Of a stretch of DNA of 64,000 nucleotides, positions 53,838 to 63,963 are shown piece after piece; the stretch's first letter is position 1; the number at the start of each line of letters is the position of its first letter. Source of the DNA: Cellulomonas pakistanensis. Lineage in GTDB: Bacteria; Actinomycetota; Actinomycetes; Actinomycetales; Cellulomonadaceae. The DNA lies in assembly GCF_016862755.1 (NCBI RefSeq), contig NZ_BONO01000007.1, forward strand, positions 86,442 to 150,441, read 5' to 3'. The notes below the pieces were generated by a model. That model ran no database searches, had not been told where the DNA came from, and saw only the letters and a list, made by a program, of their open reading frames with translations. A program made the position numbers and the translations under genes.

Positions 53838-54005
53838 TCAGCGCGCGGCGGAGCGGCGGGCGCGCAGCGCGCGGACCGCGACGACCACCCCCGTCAGCAC
53901 CAGCAGCACGCCGATGCCCTGCAGCCCCGGGGAGTCGTCCGCCTCGCCGGCGACGACGGCGAACGCCCCCGCCACGACGGCCAGCACCGCGAGCACGTAG
54001 GACAT
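53838..54005 (-). CDS. Small membrane protein of unknown function
   Basis: The 55-residue product has two membrane helices (MSYVLAVLAVVAGAFAVVAG and GIGVLLVLTGVVVAVRALRA) joined by an acidic loop and ends with basic residues. No family recognised. The ATG at 54005 follows GGAGG by five bases. A promoter and inverted repeat lie upstream. Confidence 0.6.
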   Translation of the reverse strand: MSYVLAVLAVVAGAFAVVAGEADDSPGLQGIGVLLVLTGVVVAVRALRARRSAAR

Positions 54006-54056
54006 GGGGACCTCCGACAGGGCTGATCGCACGGCCCGGGCGGCCGTGCGCCATCG

Positions 54057-54091
54057 ACTGTCGACCGTCATCTATCGAAAGTCAATAGATG
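54057..54091 (-). promoter_or_regulatory. Promoter with inverted repeat for the small membrane gene
   Basis: On the minus strand TTGACT (54085-54080) and GACAGT (54062-54057) are -35 and -10 boxes 17 bp apart. CATCTAT (54069-54075) and ATAGATG (54085-54091) form an inverted repeat with a nine-base spacer over the -35 box, a plausible repressor site. The region is more AT-rich than its surroundings. Confidence 0.5.
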
Positions 54092-54095
54092 GCGC

Positions 54096-55646
54096 TCACT
54101 CGGCGGTCGCGCGGCGCAGCGTCACGAACGACACGAGCGCCGCGCCGACCGCCACGACCGCGCCCACGGCTGCCGCGTGCTGCGTCCCGGCGTCGAACGC
54201 CAGGCGCGCCGACTCGAGCAGCGCCTCGCCGGTGCCGCCGCCGACCTCGCCGGCCACCCGGGACGCGCCGCCGAGGGTCTCCCCCGCGGCGTGCACCTGG
54301 TCGGCCGTGAGCGACCCGGGCAGCGCGACCCGGGCCCGGTACGTCGCGTTCAGCACCGAGCCGAGGATCGCGACGCCCAGCGTGGTGCCGAGCTCGTACG
54401 CGGTCTCGGAGATCGCGGACGCGGCACCGGCCTTCTCCGGCGGGACCGCCGTGGTGATCTGGTCGTTCGTCAACGTCTCGGCCAGGCCGACGCCGAGCCC
54501 CATGATCACGAACGTCACCGCGACCGTCACCGGCGTCGGCACGTCGCCGACCAGGGTCAGCACGCCGTACCCGACCGCCGCGAGCAGGAAGCTCGACCCG
54601 ATGAGCACGCCGGGCCGCACGTACCGCACCGCGCGCACCGCGAGCAGGCCCGCGGCGACGGACGCGACCAGCCCGGGCAGCAGCACGAACCCCGCGTCCA
54701 TCGGGCTGAGCCCCGCGGCGAGCTGCAGGAACTGCGACACGATCACGAGCAGCCCGGAGAACCCGAGCACCGACAGCAGGTTGGCGGAGACGGCGCCGGA
54801 GAAGACGGGGTTCGCGAACAGCCGGACGTCGAGCATCGGGGACGCGAGCCGGCGCTGCCGGCGGACGAACGCCCAGCCGGCGACCAGACCCACGACCACG
54901 GCGGTGCCCGTCGTGGCCGTCAGCCCGTGCTCGCCCGTCGCGATGATCGCGTAGACGAGCGGCAGCATCGTCGCGAGCGCGAGCACGCTGCTCCACGGGT
55001 CGAGCGGGCCCGGCGCGGGGTCCTTGGACTCGGGCACGAGCGCCGCGGCGAGCGGCAGCAGGACCAGCAGCACCGGCACGTTGAGCAGGAACACCGAGCC
55101 CCACCAGAAGTGGGTGAGCAGCGCGCCGCCGACGATCGGGCCGAGCGCGGCGCCGCCCGCGAAACCGGACGCCCAGATCGCGATCGCGAGCCGCCGCTGC
55201 CGGCGGTCGAGGAACACGTTGCGGATCAGCGACAGCGTCGACGGCATCAGCGTCGCGCCGAACAGGCCGAGCGCGGCGCGCGCGGCGATCAGCAGGGCGG
55301 GGCTGGTCGCCCACGCGGCGAGCAGCGACACGAGCGCGAACCCGGTGGCGCCGATCATCAGCAGGCGCTTGCGCCCGACCCGGTCGCCGAGGCTGCCCAT
55401 CGGGACCAGGAGGCCCGCGAGCACGAGCGGGTACGCGTCGACGATCCACAGCAGCTCCGACCCGGAGGCGCCCAGCGCGGCGGTGATCGACGGCAGCGCG
55501 AAGCTCAGCACCGTGTTGTCCACGGAGATGAGCAGCACCGGCAGCATGAGGACGGCCAGCACCGCCCAGGGGCGGACCGGGCGGCCGCGGTGCAGGAGAG
55601 CCGTCGGGGCGACGGGCGTGGGACCGGTGGTGACCGGGGCGGACAT
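54096..55646 (-). CDS. MFS transporter, DHA2 drug/H+ antiporter type
   Basis: The 516-residue protein has 14 predicted helices. Family motifs are intact: LLISVDNTVLSFALPSITAAL (helix 1 region, residues 38-58), LVPMGSLGDRVGRKRLLMIG (loop 2-3), and AISETAYELGTTLGVAILGS (helix 13 region). It resembles EmrB/QacA-type exporters of lipophilic cations or antibiotics. It is divergent from a TetR gene across a 22-bp palindrome, a classic drug-inducible pair, and is intact in contrast to the remnant at 26.3 kb. Confidence 0.93.
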   Translation of the reverse strand: MSAPVTTGPTPVAPTALLHRGRPVRPWAVLAVLMLPVLLISVDNTVLSFALPSITAALGASGSELLWIVDAYPLVLAGLLVPMGSLGDRVGRKRLLMIGATGFALVSLLAAWATSPALLIAARAALGLFGATLMPSTLSLIRNVFLDRRQRRLAIAIWASGFAGGAALGPIVGGALLTHFWWGSVFLLNVPVLLVLLPLAAALVPESKDPAPGPLDPWSSVLALATMLPLVYAIIATGEHGLTATTGTAVVVGLVAGWAFVRRQRRLASPMLDVRLFANPVFSGAVSANLLSVLGFSGLLVIVSQFLQLAAGLSPMDAGFVLLPGLVASVAAGLLAVRAVRYVRPGVLIGSSFLLAAVGYGVLTLVGDVPTPVTVAVTFVIMGLGVGLAETLTNDQITTAVPPEKAGAASAISETAYELGTTLGVAILGSVLNATYRARVALPGSLTADQVHAAGETLGGASRVAGEVGGGTGEALLESARLAFDAGTQHAAAVGAVVAVGAALVSFVTLRRATAE

Positions 55647-55679
55647 GACGACCTCGTTCGTTCGTGCGGACCGACGGAA

Positions 55680-55701
55680 CTGTACCGTCCGGACGGTACA
55701 G
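55680..55701. promoter_or_regulatory. TetR operator between divergent efflux genes
   Basis: CTGTACCGTC followed by CGGACGGTACAG-type symmetry gives a perfect 22-bp palindrome centred between the two genes. A TACGGT leaderless -10 box (55714-55719) for the TetR gene follows, seven bases before the ATG at 55727. Binding would repress both directions. Confidence 0.75.
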
Positions 55702-55726
55702 CGTCGCGGCCGGTACGGTCATTCCC

Positions 55727-56242
55727 ATGTCCGCGACCCGCGACCGCCTGCTCGACGCGTTCGAGGGCCTGCTGATCGCGCACGGGCCGCGGGCCGCCAC
55801 GCTCGACGCCGTCGCCGCGGCGGCGGACGTGTCCAAGGGCGGGCTGCTCTACCACTTCCCCAGCAAGGCCGCGCTGGTCCAGGGCCAGCGGGAGCGGCTC
55901 GCCGAGCTGGGCGCGGCCGACGTCGCGGCCATGCGGGCGGCCCCGGAGGGCGCGAGCGACTACTACCTGCGCGAGTCGCAGCAGTCCGGCGGCCCGCTCG
56001 ACCGCGCGCTGATCGCCTCGGCCCGGCTCGCCGAGGAGGCCGGCGGCGACGCCACGGCCGTGCTCGACGACCTGCGGCGGCACTGGTTCGAGGCGCTGGT
56101 CGAGGAGCTCGGCGACCCGGCCCTCGCCCACGTGGTGCAGCTGGTGGGCGACGGCATGTACTACAACGCGGTCACCGGCGTGCGGGACGACACCGCGCTC
56201 GCCGACGCCCGGGCCGTGCTCGGCCGGCTGCGCCGCGGCTGA
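55727..56242 (+). CDS. TetR family regulator of the divergent MFS gene
   Basis: The 171-residue TetR regulator has the HTH TLDAVAAAADVSKGGLLYHF with PSKAALVQGQ, and a short ligand domain. It is related to the TetR_C_37-like group that controls MFS exporters. Context with the 22-bp palindrome and the divergent exporter points to local repression released by a drug. The ATG at 55727 is favoured over upstream in-frame starts because they precede the operator. Confidence 0.9.
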   Translation: MSATRDRLLDAFEGLLIAHGPRAATLDAVAAAADVSKGGLLYHFPSKAALVQGQRERLAELGAADVAAMRAAPEGASDYYLRESQQSGGPLDRALIASARLAEEAGGDATAVLDDLRRHWFEALVEELGDPALAHVVQLVGDGMYYNAVTGVRDDTALADARAVLGRLRRG

Positions 56243-56279
56243 CCGCCGCACCACCCGGGCGGACGACCCCGCGCACGAC

Positions 56280-56350
56280 GACGGCCCCGCGGCGGGTGCC
56301 GCGGGGCCGTCGGAAGCGGTGTGCCGCCCCGTGCGGAGGACACGGGGCGG
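56280..56350. terminator. Two back-to-back terminator hairpins
   Basis: First stem 56280-56311: GACGGCCCCGCGGC and its complement around GGGT. Second stem 56324-56350: CCGCCCCGTG and CACGGGGCGG around seven bases. They lie between the TetR gene and the convergent microprotein gene; the second is 16 bases after the microprotein stop. Confidence 0.75.
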
Positions 56351-56365
56351 GACGGGTCCGGCGCG

Positions 56366-56461
56366 TCAGATGCGGACGCGCCGGGGGTTGCTCACGCTCG
56401 TCCAGGCGATGTCGTCGAACTCGGTCTCGGACGCCTGCTGGTCGCTCGTGGTCATCTCCAT
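56366..56461 (-). CDS. 31-residue microprotein (possible peptide precursor)
   Basis: A short frame begins MEMTTSDQQASETEFDD and ends IAWTSVSNPRRVRI. The start follows a G-rich GGGGGG ribosome binding site by six bases, and two strong hairpins stand right after the stop, so it looks like an independent gene. The acidic front and short polar, basic end recall leader/core organisation of ribosomal peptide precursors, but no modification enzyme is next to it. Bases 56462-56726, upstream, hold its promoter region with a CCACG/CGTGG inverted repeat (56539-56553) and nothing else. Confidence 0.5.
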   Translation of the reverse strand: MEMTTSDQQASETEFDDIAWTSVSNPRRVRI

Positions 56462-56726
56462 GACTACCCCCCTTGATCCGTTCCGGAGTGCCATCTTGCG
56501 CAGCGCGGACGACACGCGCGAGCCCACCGGGTGAATTCCACGTAAAACGTGGCGAACGCGACTCATCCGGACCGCGCGTGGGACCCCGGTCCCGCAACTG
56601 GCCCGCGGCGGCCGTGGCATCACGCGCGCGACCGGCGCCGACGGCGTCCACGGGCCGGTCCGCGGCTCGGTGGACGGCGACGCGGCGTGCCACGATGACC
56701 CGGACGCCGATCGGTCAGGTGGTGAC

Positions 56727-59700
56727 ATGACGACCTCAGCCCTCACGACGCCCTCCCCCGCGGGCCCCGACGCCGCGGGCACGGGCCCCGGCGCCCGGCC
56801 CTACGCCGAGGCCCCCGCCGAGGTGCTCGCCGCGCTGGGCAGCGCGCCCGGCGGGCTGCACGACGCCGAGGCCGGACGACGGCTGGCGGAGCACGGGCCG
56901 AACCGGCTCCCCGCCCCGCAGCGGCAGAGCTGGCTGCGCCGGCTGCTCGGGCACTTCGACGACATCCTCATCTACATCCTGCTCGCGTCGGCCGTGCTCA
57001 AGGCCGTGCTGGGCGACTGGGTCGACTTCGCCGTGATCCTCGCGGTCGCCGTGATCAACGCGGCGGTCGGCTTCCTCCAGGAGGGGCAGGCGGAGAAGGC
57101 CCTCGACGGCATCCGCACGATGCTGTCGCTCGACGCGCAGGTGCGTCGCGACGGCGAGTGGCAGCAGGTCGACGCCGAGACGCTCGTCCCCGGTGACGTG
57201 GTGCGGGTGCGCTCCGGCGACCGGGTGCCCGCCGACGTGCGGCTGCTCGAGGCCACCAACCTCCAGGTCGAGGAGGCGGCGCTCACCGGCGAGTCCGTGC
57301 CCTCGGCCAAGCAGGTCGAGGCCGTCGGGTCGGACGCGGGGGTCGGCGACCGGGCGTCGATGCTGTTCTCCAGCACGATCGTGTCCGCCGGCACCGGCGT
57401 CGGCGTGGTCACCGCCACGGGCGCCGGCACGGAGATCGGCCGGATCCAGTCCCTGATCGCCGAGGTCGACCACCTGGAGACGCCGCTGTCGCGCAAGCTC
57501 GCGGCGTTCGGCAAGGCGCTGTCGCTGGGCATCCTCGCGATGGCCGCGCTCATGCTCGTCATCGGCCGCGTCATCCACCAGTGGGACGTGCCCGACCTCA
57601 TCTCCGCCGCCATCGGGTTCGCGGTCGCCGCCGTCCCCGAGGGCCTCCCGGCGCTCGTCACGGTGACGCTCGCGCTCGGCGTGCAGCAGATGGCGCGGCG
57701 CAACGCCATCACCCGCAAGCTCACCGCCGTCGAGGCGCTGGGCGCCGTGACGACGATCTGCTCGGACAAGACCGGGACGCTCACCAAGAACGAGATGACG
57801 ACCCGCACGGTCGTCACCGCCGCCGGCACCTACGACGTCGAGGGCCTCGGCTACGCACCCGAGGGCCGTGTCGTCCGCGACGGCAGGCGCGCGCCGCTCG
57901 AGACGCACCCCGACCTCGCCGCGCTGCTCGTCGCCGCGGCCTCCGCGAACGACGCCCGCGTCGTCCAGGACGGCGGTCAGTGGCGGGTCGTCGGCCAGCC
58001 GACCGAGGGCGCGATCACGACCCTGGCCCTCAAGGCCGGCGCCGACGTGCGCGAGGTCGAGCGGCTCGCCGCCCTGCCGTTCGAGTCGGCGACCAAGTAC
58101 ATGGCGACGCTCGACCGCGTCCCGGGCGCCGGCACCCGGATCCACGTGGTCGGCGCCCCCGACCGGCTGCTGGAGCGGTGCAGCCACCAGCGCGCGGCCG
58201 ACGGCAGCACCGTCCCGCTCGACCTGGCCCGCTGGGAGGCCGTCATCGACGAGCTCGCCGGGCAGGGCCTGCGCACCCTCGCCGCCGCCGAGCGCCCGGT
58301 CGCCGACGGCACCACGGCGCTCGACGCGGACGACGTCGAGGGCGGGCTGGTCTTCCTCGGCCTGTTCGGCATCGTCGACCCGCCGCGGCCCGAGGCCGTG
58401 CAGGCGATCGCCGACTGCCACCGCGCCGGCATCCGGGTCAAGATGATCACCGGCGACCACGTCGGCACCGCCACCGCGATCGCCCGGGAGCTCGGCATCG
58501 CCCCGGCCGGCGGCGACGTGCAGGCGCTCACCGGGGCCGAGCTCGAGGCGATGAGCCAGGAGCAGCTGCGCAGCCGGGTCCGCGAGGTGGACGTCTACGC
58601 GCGGACGAGCCCCGAGCACAAGATCCGCATCGTCCGGGCGCTGCAGTCGCACGGCGAGGTCGTCGCGATGACCGGCGACGGCGTCAACGACGCCCCCGCG
58701 CTCACCCGGGCCGACGTCGGCATCGCGATGGGCATCAAGGGCACCGAGGCCACCAAGGAGGCCGCCGAGATCGTCCTCGCGGACGACAACTTCGCGACCA
58801 TCGAGCGGGCGGTCGAGGAGGGGCGGCGGATCTACGACAACATCGCGAAGTCCGTCGTCTTCCTGCTGCCGACCAACGGCGCGCAGTCGCTGGTCATCCT
58901 GGTCGCGGTCCTGTTCGGGCTCACGCTGCCGCTGTCCCCGGTGCAGATCCTCTGGGTCAACCTCGTCACCGCCGTCACGCTGTCCCTCGCGCTCGCCTAC
59001 GAGCCCGCCGAGCCGGGCGTGATGTCCCGGCCGCCGCGCGCGCCCGGCGGGTCGGTGATCTCGCGCCGGTCGCTGGTGCACGTGGTGATCGTGTCGCTGC
59101 TCATCGGCGGCGCGACGCTCGCGGTGTTCTTCATCGAGCGGGCGCGCGGCACCGACTACGACGTCGCGCAGACCACGGCCGTGACGATGCTGGCGCTCGG
59201 CCAGCTCGCGTACCTGTTCAACTGCCGGTTCCTGGGCGAGTCCAGCCTGACGCTGCGGGTGCTGCGCGGGAACCGCGTCGTGTGGATCGCGGCCGGCGTG
59301 CTGCTCGTGCTCCAGCTCGTGTTCACGTACGTGCCGTTCATGCACAGCTGGTTCGACTCCGCGCCGATCGGGCCGCGCGAGTGGGCGCTGACGCTCGGGT
59401 TCGCCGTCCTGGTGTTCCTGCTGGCCGAGGCGATGAAGGCGATCACGCGGACGCTGGACGCCCGGCGCGCCGCGGGCCGGGTCCCGGCGTCCGCCACGGC
59501 CACCCCGGGCGAGGGCGTGGGGGCCGTGCCGGTCGCCGGCGCGGTCACGCTCGACGACGCCGCCGCGCGACTGCCGGAGCTCGTGCGGGCCGTCGAGCAC
59601 GGCGACGAGGTCACGCTCACCCGGGACGGCCGGCCCGTGGCCCGGATCGTCGCCGCGGCCGGCGCCGCCCGGCGGACCAGCGGGCGCGGGACCGCGGCCG

Positions 59701-60224
59701 GGGCGACCGTCGCCGCGAACGCGAGCACGACGGCGATCCAGCTCACGCCGCCGGCGGAGCCGGGTGCGGCGGCGGGCGACGCGGGCGGGTCGGACGCGGC
59801 GCCGGACACGGCGTCGGTCCCGTCGGCGGCCGTGCCGTCGGACGAGTCGTCGCTCGACCCGTCGGCCGCGTCGGCCGCGCCGTCGGACGAGTCGTCGGCC
59901 GCGTCGTCGCTCGCCGCGCCCGCGGCCCCGGACCCCGCCGCCGCGCAGCCCGCGGTGCCCCCGGCGCCTGAGCCGCCGACGGCACCGACCCGGGTCAGCA
60001 CCCGAGCGACCGAGCCGGAGCCCGCACCGGCGGCGGCGGACGCGACGATCGTGCTCGACCCGGTCCCCGCGGCCGGCACGGCTCCCGCGCCCGGCCCGGC
60101 CTCGTCGGCCGCGGACCTCGCCGCCGAGGCCCCGGAGCGCCCCGCACCGCCCCGTCGGCGCTCGCGCCGCGAGGCCGCGGCCCCGACGGAGCCGCTCGGC
60201 ACCGTCGACCGCGAGGACGGCTGA
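56727..60224 (+). CDS. P-type cation ATPase with Phd/YefM-like C-terminal segment
   Basis: Residues 1-915 are a P2-type cation pump of the SERCA/PMR1-like class: N-terminal actuator, TGES (187-190), ion-site [15 protein letters not shown] in helix 4, phosphorylation CSDKTGTLT with Asp347, hinge [10 protein letters not shown] with Asp651, and ten helices. The unusual part is the end: residues 940-979 read [20 protein letters not shown] and [18 protein letters not shown], a good match to the DNA- and dimer-forming part of Phd/YefM antitoxins. It is followed by about 185 disordered Ala/Pro/Ser/Asp-rich residues. No toxin gene adjoins. ATG at 56727 follows AGGTGG. Substrate ion (Ca2+, Mn2+ or other) is not determinable. 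Confidence 0.9.
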   Translation: MTTSALTTPSPAGPDAAGTGPGARPYAEAPAEVLAALGSAPGGLHDAEAGRRLAEHGPNRLPAPQRQSWLRRLLGHFDDILIYILLASAVLKAVLGDWVDFAVILAVAVINAAVGFLQEGQAEKALDGIRTMLSLDAQVRRDGEWQQVDAETLVPGDVVRVRSGDRVPADVRLLEATNLQVEEAALTGESVPSAKQVEAVGSDAGVGDRASMLFSSTIVSAGTGVGVVTATGAGTEIGRIQSLIAEVDHLETPLSRKLAAFGKALSLGILAMAALMLVIGRVIHQWDVPDLISAAIGFAVAAVPEGLPALVTVTLALGVQQMARRNAITRKLTAVEALGAVTTICSDKTGTLTKNEMTTRTVVTAAGTYDVEGLGYAPEGRVVRDGRRAPLETHPDLAALLVAAASANDARVVQDGGQWRVVGQPTEGAITTLALKAGADVREVERLAALPFESATKYMATLDRVPGAGTRIHVVGAPDRLLERCSHQRAADGSTVPLDLARWEAVIDELAGQGLRTLAAAERPVADGTTALDADDVEGGLVFLGLFGIVDPPRPEAVQAIADCHRAGIRVKMITGDHVGTATAIARELGIAPAGGDVQALTGAELEAMSQEQLRSRVREVDVYARTSPEHKIRIVRALQSHGEVVAMTGDGVNDAPALTRADVGIAMGIKGTEATKEAAEIVLADDNFATIERAVEEGRRIYDNIAKSVVFLLPTNGAQSLVILVAVLFGLTLPLSPVQILWVNLVTAVTLSLALAYEPAEPGVMSRPPRAPGGSVISRRSLVHVVIVSLLIGGATLAVFFIERARGTDYDVAQTTAVTMLALGQLAYLFNCRFLGESSLTLRVLRGNRVVWIAAGVLLVLQLVFTYVPFMHSWFDSAPIGPREWALTLGFAVLVFLLAEAMKAITRTLDARRAAGRVPASATATPGEGVGAVPVAGAVTLDDAAARLPELVRAVEHGDEVTLTRDGRPVARIVAAAGAARRTSGRGTAAGATVAANASTTAIQLTPPAEPGAAAGDAGGSDAAPDTASVPSAAVPSDESSLDPSAASAAPSDESSAASSLAAPAAPDPAAAQPAVPPAPEPPTAPTRVSTRATEPEPAPAAADATIVLDPVPAAGTAPAPGPASSAADLAAEAPERPAPPRRRSRREAAAPTEPLGTVDREDG

Positions 60225-60246
60225 CACCACGGTCGCCACCGCGGCG

Positions 60247-61047
60247 TCAGATCGTCGCGACCGAGCCCGAGTCGACCCGGTAGTTCGAGCCGTTGACGAA
60301 GCTCGCCCGCTCGGAGACCAGGAACGCGATCACGGCGGCGACCTCGTCGGCCTCGCCGCGCCGGCCGGCCGTGAGGAACGGGCGCTCCTCGTCCAGGAAC
60401 GACGCGATCGCCTCGTCCCGGTCGGTGCCGCGCTCCTCGGCGCGCTTCTCCATCATCGCGTCGGTCATCGGCGTGGCGATGAACGCCGGCGACACCGCGT
60501 TCACCAGGACGCCCTCCGGGCCGTACGACTTCGACAGCCCCTTGGTCAGCGACAGCACGCCGGCCTTCGACGCGCAGTACGGCAGCTCGTCGACGTAGGG
60601 CTGGACGCCGTCCTCCGAGGCGAGCAGCACGATCCGCCCCCGTCCGGCCTCGCGCATCGGGCCGAGCACCGCCCGGACCACGCGCACCGCGGCCAGCAGG
60701 TCGACCTCGATCGTCCGCGCCCAGCCGGCGTCGTCGATCTCGTGGAACAGCCCCTGCGCGCCGGTCACGCCGGCGGCGTGCACGAGGATCTCCGGCGCGC
60801 CGAAGTGGTCGGTGGCGCGGGCGACGAGCGCGTCGACCTCGGCCGGCACGGTGAGGTCCGCCAGGACGGGCACGAGCCGGTCGGGCCCCGCGTCGAGGTC
60901 GGCGACCGCGGCCTCCAGCGCCGACGCGTCCTGGTCGGTCAGCACGACGCGCGCGCCCTCGGCGAGCAGCAGGCGCGCGGTCGCCAGTCCGATGCCGGAG
61001 TCGCCGCCGGTGACGAGCGCGACGCGGCCGGTGATGCCCAGGTCCAT
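60247..61047 (-). CDS. SDR family oxidoreductase
   Basis: The 266-residue dehydrogenase has TGGDSGIG (glycine motif), HAAGVTG, the catalytic region VLLASEDG and YCASK, and a C-terminal NGSNYRVDSGSVA that closes the fold. It prefers NAD(H) if the Asp after the second strand (LTDQDAS) is a guide. The substrate is unknown, though sequences of this kind act on sugars, polyols or steroids. GAGGAGG lies five bases before the ATG. It converges with the ATPase gene at a 22-base gap. Confidence 0.92.
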   Translation of the reverse strand: MDLGITGRVALVTGGDSGIGLATARLLLAEGARVVLTDQDASALEAAVADLDAGPDRLVPVLADLTVPAEVDALVARATDHFGAPEILVHAAGVTGAQGLFHEIDDAGWARTIEVDLLAAVRVVRAVLGPMREAGRGRIVLLASEDGVQPYVDELPYCASKAGVLSLTKGLSKSYGPEGVLVNAVSPAFIATPMTDAMMEKRAEERGTDRDEAIASFLDEERPFLTAGRRGEADEVAAVIAFLVSERASFVNGSNYRVDSGSVATI

Positions 61048-61124
61048 GTGTCCTCCTCGGGGTGCGGGTGCGGCGGCGCGCCGATCGGCGGCCGCCCGTG
61101 GTGCCACGGCGCGCGGCGGGGCGG

Positions 61125-63005
61125 TCAGCCCGCCGCGCCGGCGTCGCGCAGGGCCGGCGCCAGGGTGAGCGCGGCCTGCACGAGCGCCAGGTGGCTGAGG
61201 GCCTGCGGCAGGTTGCCGAGGAAGTCGCCCGTCGCCGGGTCGACCATCTCGGGCCACACGCCCACGTCGTTCGCGAGGTCGAGCAGCTCGGTCATCCACT
61301 GCTCCGCCTCGTCCGTCCGGCCCACCAGCGCGAGCGCGGCCACGCCCCAGAAGGCGCACGCGACGAACGCGCCCTCCTCCTCGGGCATGCCGGAGTAGCG
61401 GTGCAGCAGCGGCCCGGAGCCGAGCTCGGCGCGCAGCGCGTCGACGGTGCGGCTCATCCGGTCGCCGGTGTCGAAGCCGCTGCGCGCGTGCAGCAGCACC
61501 GAGGCGTCGAGCGCGTCCGAGCCGGGGTGCATGAGGTAGGCGCCGCGCTCCTCGGACCAGCAGTGCTCGTCGACCCAGCGGGCGATCCGGTCGGCCTCGG
61601 CGCGCCAGCGGTCCGGCTCGCCCGGGATCTGGCCGAGCTCGGCGAGGTGCACGGCGCACCGCAGCGCCTGCCAGCAGCCGAGCTTCGAGGACGTGTAGTG
61701 CCGTTCCTCGCGCAGCTCCCACATGCCGGCGTCGGGCCGGTGCCAGGCGTCCGCGGCCTCGTCGGCCACCCCGGCGAGCAGCCGCCCGGTCTCCGCGTCG
61801 AGCAGGTTCCCCGCGTCCACGTACCCGCGGACGACCGCCAGGATGTCGCCGTACACGCCGAGCTGCAGCTGCCCGTCGGCCCGGTTGCCCGTCACGACGG
61901 GGCCGACGCCGCGCCAGCCCGGCACGGGGTGCGCGTCGGGCGCGGTCGGGAGCGAGCCGTCGAGCCCGAAGAAGATCTGCACCCCGTGCTGCCGCAGCGT
62001 GCGCAGCGTCCAGGAGATCGCCGCGTGCACCTCCTCACGCAGCCCGAAGCCGAGCCACGCGTCGAGCGTGTACGCCGCGTCCCGCACCCACGCGTAGCGG
62101 TAGTCCCAGTTCTTGCCCCCGGCCCTCGACTCCGGCAGCGAGGTCGTCCCCGCGGCCGCGATCGCGCCGGTCGGCTCGTGCAGCAGGAGCTTGAGCGCGA
62201 GCGCGCTGCGCTGCACCGCCTTGCCCCACGGCCCGTCGTAGTGGAACTCCCGGGTCCAGGCCCGCCAGTTGTCGATCGTGCGGTCGATGCCCCGGTCGAC
62301 GTCCTCGGGGTCGGGCAGCATCACGGGCTCGCGCTCGGTGCCGGCGACCGCCAGCAGGTGCCGGGAGCCGGGGGTCGCCTCGAACGCGCCCGCGCACGCC
62401 TGCCCGTCGTCGACGACCGTGGTCATCTCGCCGAGCGTCCGGACGGTGAGCGTCACGCCGTCGGCGCGCAGCACCGGCCCCTGGACGGTCCGCTGCACCC
62501 AGGGCGAGGCGGAGCCGAGCACCGTGCCCGGCGCGACCCGCCACGCCATCGGCACGGAGCCCGCCAGGCCCTCGACGCGCGCGGCGAGCTCGCTCCACGG
62601 CAGCCGCCCGGCGACGCCGGTGTTCATCGCCTGGGTGACGCGCGCCTGCCCGCCGTCGGTGTCGTACGTCGTGACCAGCACGTTCGTGCCGACGACGTAC
62701 TGGCGGCGCAGCCGGAACGGCACGGTCGGCGCGAGCGCCACGAACCCGCCGCCGTCCGCGTCCAGGAGGGCGGCGAACACCGGCGGGGTGTCCAGGTCCG
62801 GGACCGGGAACCAGTCCACGCGGCCGTCGTCCGCCACGAGCGCCACGGTCCGGCCGTCGCCGAGCACGGCGTAGGACCGCAGGTCGGCGTAGCCGTCGGT
62901 GCGGGGGGTCGGGTCCCGCGGCTCCTCGGCCGCCGCGTGACCCGACCCCGCCGTGCGCGTGCCGGCGTCGCCGTCGAGGTTCTCCAGGCCCGGCTGCTCC
63001 GTCAC
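61125..63005 (-). CDS. Glycoside hydrolase family 15 protein (glucoamylase/trehalase-like)
   Basis: The 626-residue protein has an N-terminal beta domain (about 40-250; SYAVLGDGRTVALVADDGRV) and an (alpha/alpha)6 barrel (about 270-620) with the GH15 motifs KNWDYRYAWVRDAAYTLDA, QLQLGVYGDILAVV, GMWELREERHYTSSKLGCW, PEEEGAFVACAFWGV and LGNLPQALSHLALV. The two Glu in WELR and EEEG fit the catalytic pair. Bacterial members cleave trehalose or alpha-glucans in the cytoplasm; no signal peptide is visible. GTG at 63005 has a weak ribosome binding site. It lies 25 bases from the SDR gene on the same strand and is likely cotranscribed. Confidence 0.93.
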   Translation of the reverse strand: MTEQPGLENLDGDAGTRTAGSGHAAAEEPRDPTPRTDGYADLRSYAVLGDGRTVALVADDGRVDWFPVPDLDTPPVFAALLDADGGGFVALAPTVPFRLRRQYVVGTNVLVTTYDTDGGQARVTQAMNTGVAGRLPWSELAARVEGLAGSVPMAWRVAPGTVLGSASPWVQRTVQGPVLRADGVTLTVRTLGEMTTVVDDGQACAGAFEATPGSRHLLAVAGTEREPVMLPDPEDVDRGIDRTIDNWRAWTREFHYDGPWGKAVQRSALALKLLLHEPTGAIAAAGTTSLPESRAGGKNWDYRYAWVRDAAYTLDAWLGFGLREEVHAAISWTLRTLRQHGVQIFFGLDGSLPTAPDAHPVPGWRGVGPVVTGNRADGQLQLGVYGDILAVVRGYVDAGNLLDAETGRLLAGVADEAADAWHRPDAGMWELREERHYTSSKLGCWQALRCAVHLAELGQIPGEPDRWRAEADRIARWVDEHCWSEERGAYLMHPGSDALDASVLLHARSGFDTGDRMSRTVDALRAELGSGPLLHRYSGMPEEEGAFVACAFWGVAALALVGRTDEAEQWMTELLDLANDVGVWPEMVDPATGDFLGNLPQALSHLALVQAALTLAPALRDAGAAG

Positions 63006-63030
63006 GCGCGCACCTTCGCCCGGGGGAGCG

Positions 63031-63924
63031 TCACGGGGTCGGCATCCCCCCGTTGACGTTCAGCGTCTCGCCGCTGACGTAGCTCGACTCCTGCGAGGCG
63101 AGGTACACGTACGCCGGCGCGAGCTCGGCCGGCTGGCCGGCCCGCCCGTACGGCGTCTGCTGCCCGAACTCCGGCAGCGCCGACGGCGGCTGCCCGCCGG
63201 CGGTCTGCAGCGGGGTCCAGATCGGGCCGGGCGCGACGACGTTGACCCGGATGCCCTTGGGCGCGAGCTGGCCGGCGAGCACCTTGGAGATCGTGTTGAT
63301 CGCGGCCTTGGTCGTCGCGTAGTCCACGAGGATCGGCGCCGGCTGGTACGCCTGGATCGACGAGGTCGTGATGATGCTCGAGCCCTTGGGCAGGTGCGGC
63401 ACGGCCTCCTGGACCAGCCAGTACAGCGCGTACACGTTGGTCTTGAAGGTCTCGTCGAACGAGTCCGGCGTGAGCTCGGTGATGTCCTCGACGTACTGCT
63501 GGCGCCCGGCGATGATCGCGAGCGTGTCCAGCCCGCCGAGCTCGTCGAGCGCGGTGCGCACGAGCGACCGGGTGTACGCCTGGTCGACGACGTCGCCGGG
63601 CGCGAGCACGATCTTCCGGCCGGCGTCGCGGACGAGCTGCGCCACGTGGTCGGCGTCCTCCTGCTCCTCGGGCAGGTACGACAGCACGATGTCGGCGCCC
63701 TCGCGGGCGAACGCGATGGCGACGGCGCGGCCGATGCCGGAGTCGCCGCCGGTGATGATCGCCTTGCGGCCCTCGAGGCGGCCGGACCCGCGGTAGGTCT
63801 CCTGCCCGTGGTCCGCCTTCGGCGTCATGTCCGCGTCGAGGCCGGGGCCGTCCTGGCTCTGCTCCGGCGGCTCGGGCATCGGGTACTGCGCGATCGGGTC
63901 CTGGAACGTGTACTGGTCGGCCAT
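63031..63924 (-). CDS. SDR family oxidoreductase (YghA/GsiB-linked stress type)
   Basis: The 297-residue protein begins with a 40-residue Pro/Gln/Asp-rich extension ([20 protein letters not shown]) typical of the YghA/YhdF group, then [31 protein letters not shown] in place of the usual NNAG, the active site [15 protein letters not shown], and an end [11 protein letters not shown]. Members are general-stress dehydrogenases with unknown substrates. First gene of a probable stress pair with GH15. Confidence 0.92.
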   Translation of the reverse strand: MADQYTFQDPIAQYPMPEPPEQSQDGPGLDADMTPKADHGQETYRGSGRLEGRKAIITGGDSGIGRAVAIAFAREGADIVLSYLPEEQEDADHVAQLVRDAGRKIVLAPGDVVDQAYTRSLVRTALDELGGLDTLAIIAGRQQYVEDITELTPDSFDETFKTNVYALYWLVQEAVPHLPKGSSIITTSSIQAYQPAPILVDYATTKAAINTISKVLAGQLAPKGIRVNVVAPGPIWTPLQTAGGQPPSALPEFGQQTPYGRAGQPAELAPAYVYLASQESSYVSGETLNVNGGMPTP

Positions 63925-63963
63925 GAGGCGTCCTTCCGTCCTGGGCGATGAGGTGCGAAAGAG

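Noticed and set aside
56727..60224. A hidden toxin gene to match the Phd-like segment
   Set aside because: I searched both flanks: 56462-56726 and 60225-60246 hold no Doc, RelE or PIN-like frame.
62035..62598. A second minus-strand frame overlapping the GH15 gene
   Set aside because: It is an alternative frame of the same strand with Arg/Ala-rich low-complexity translation and no motif.
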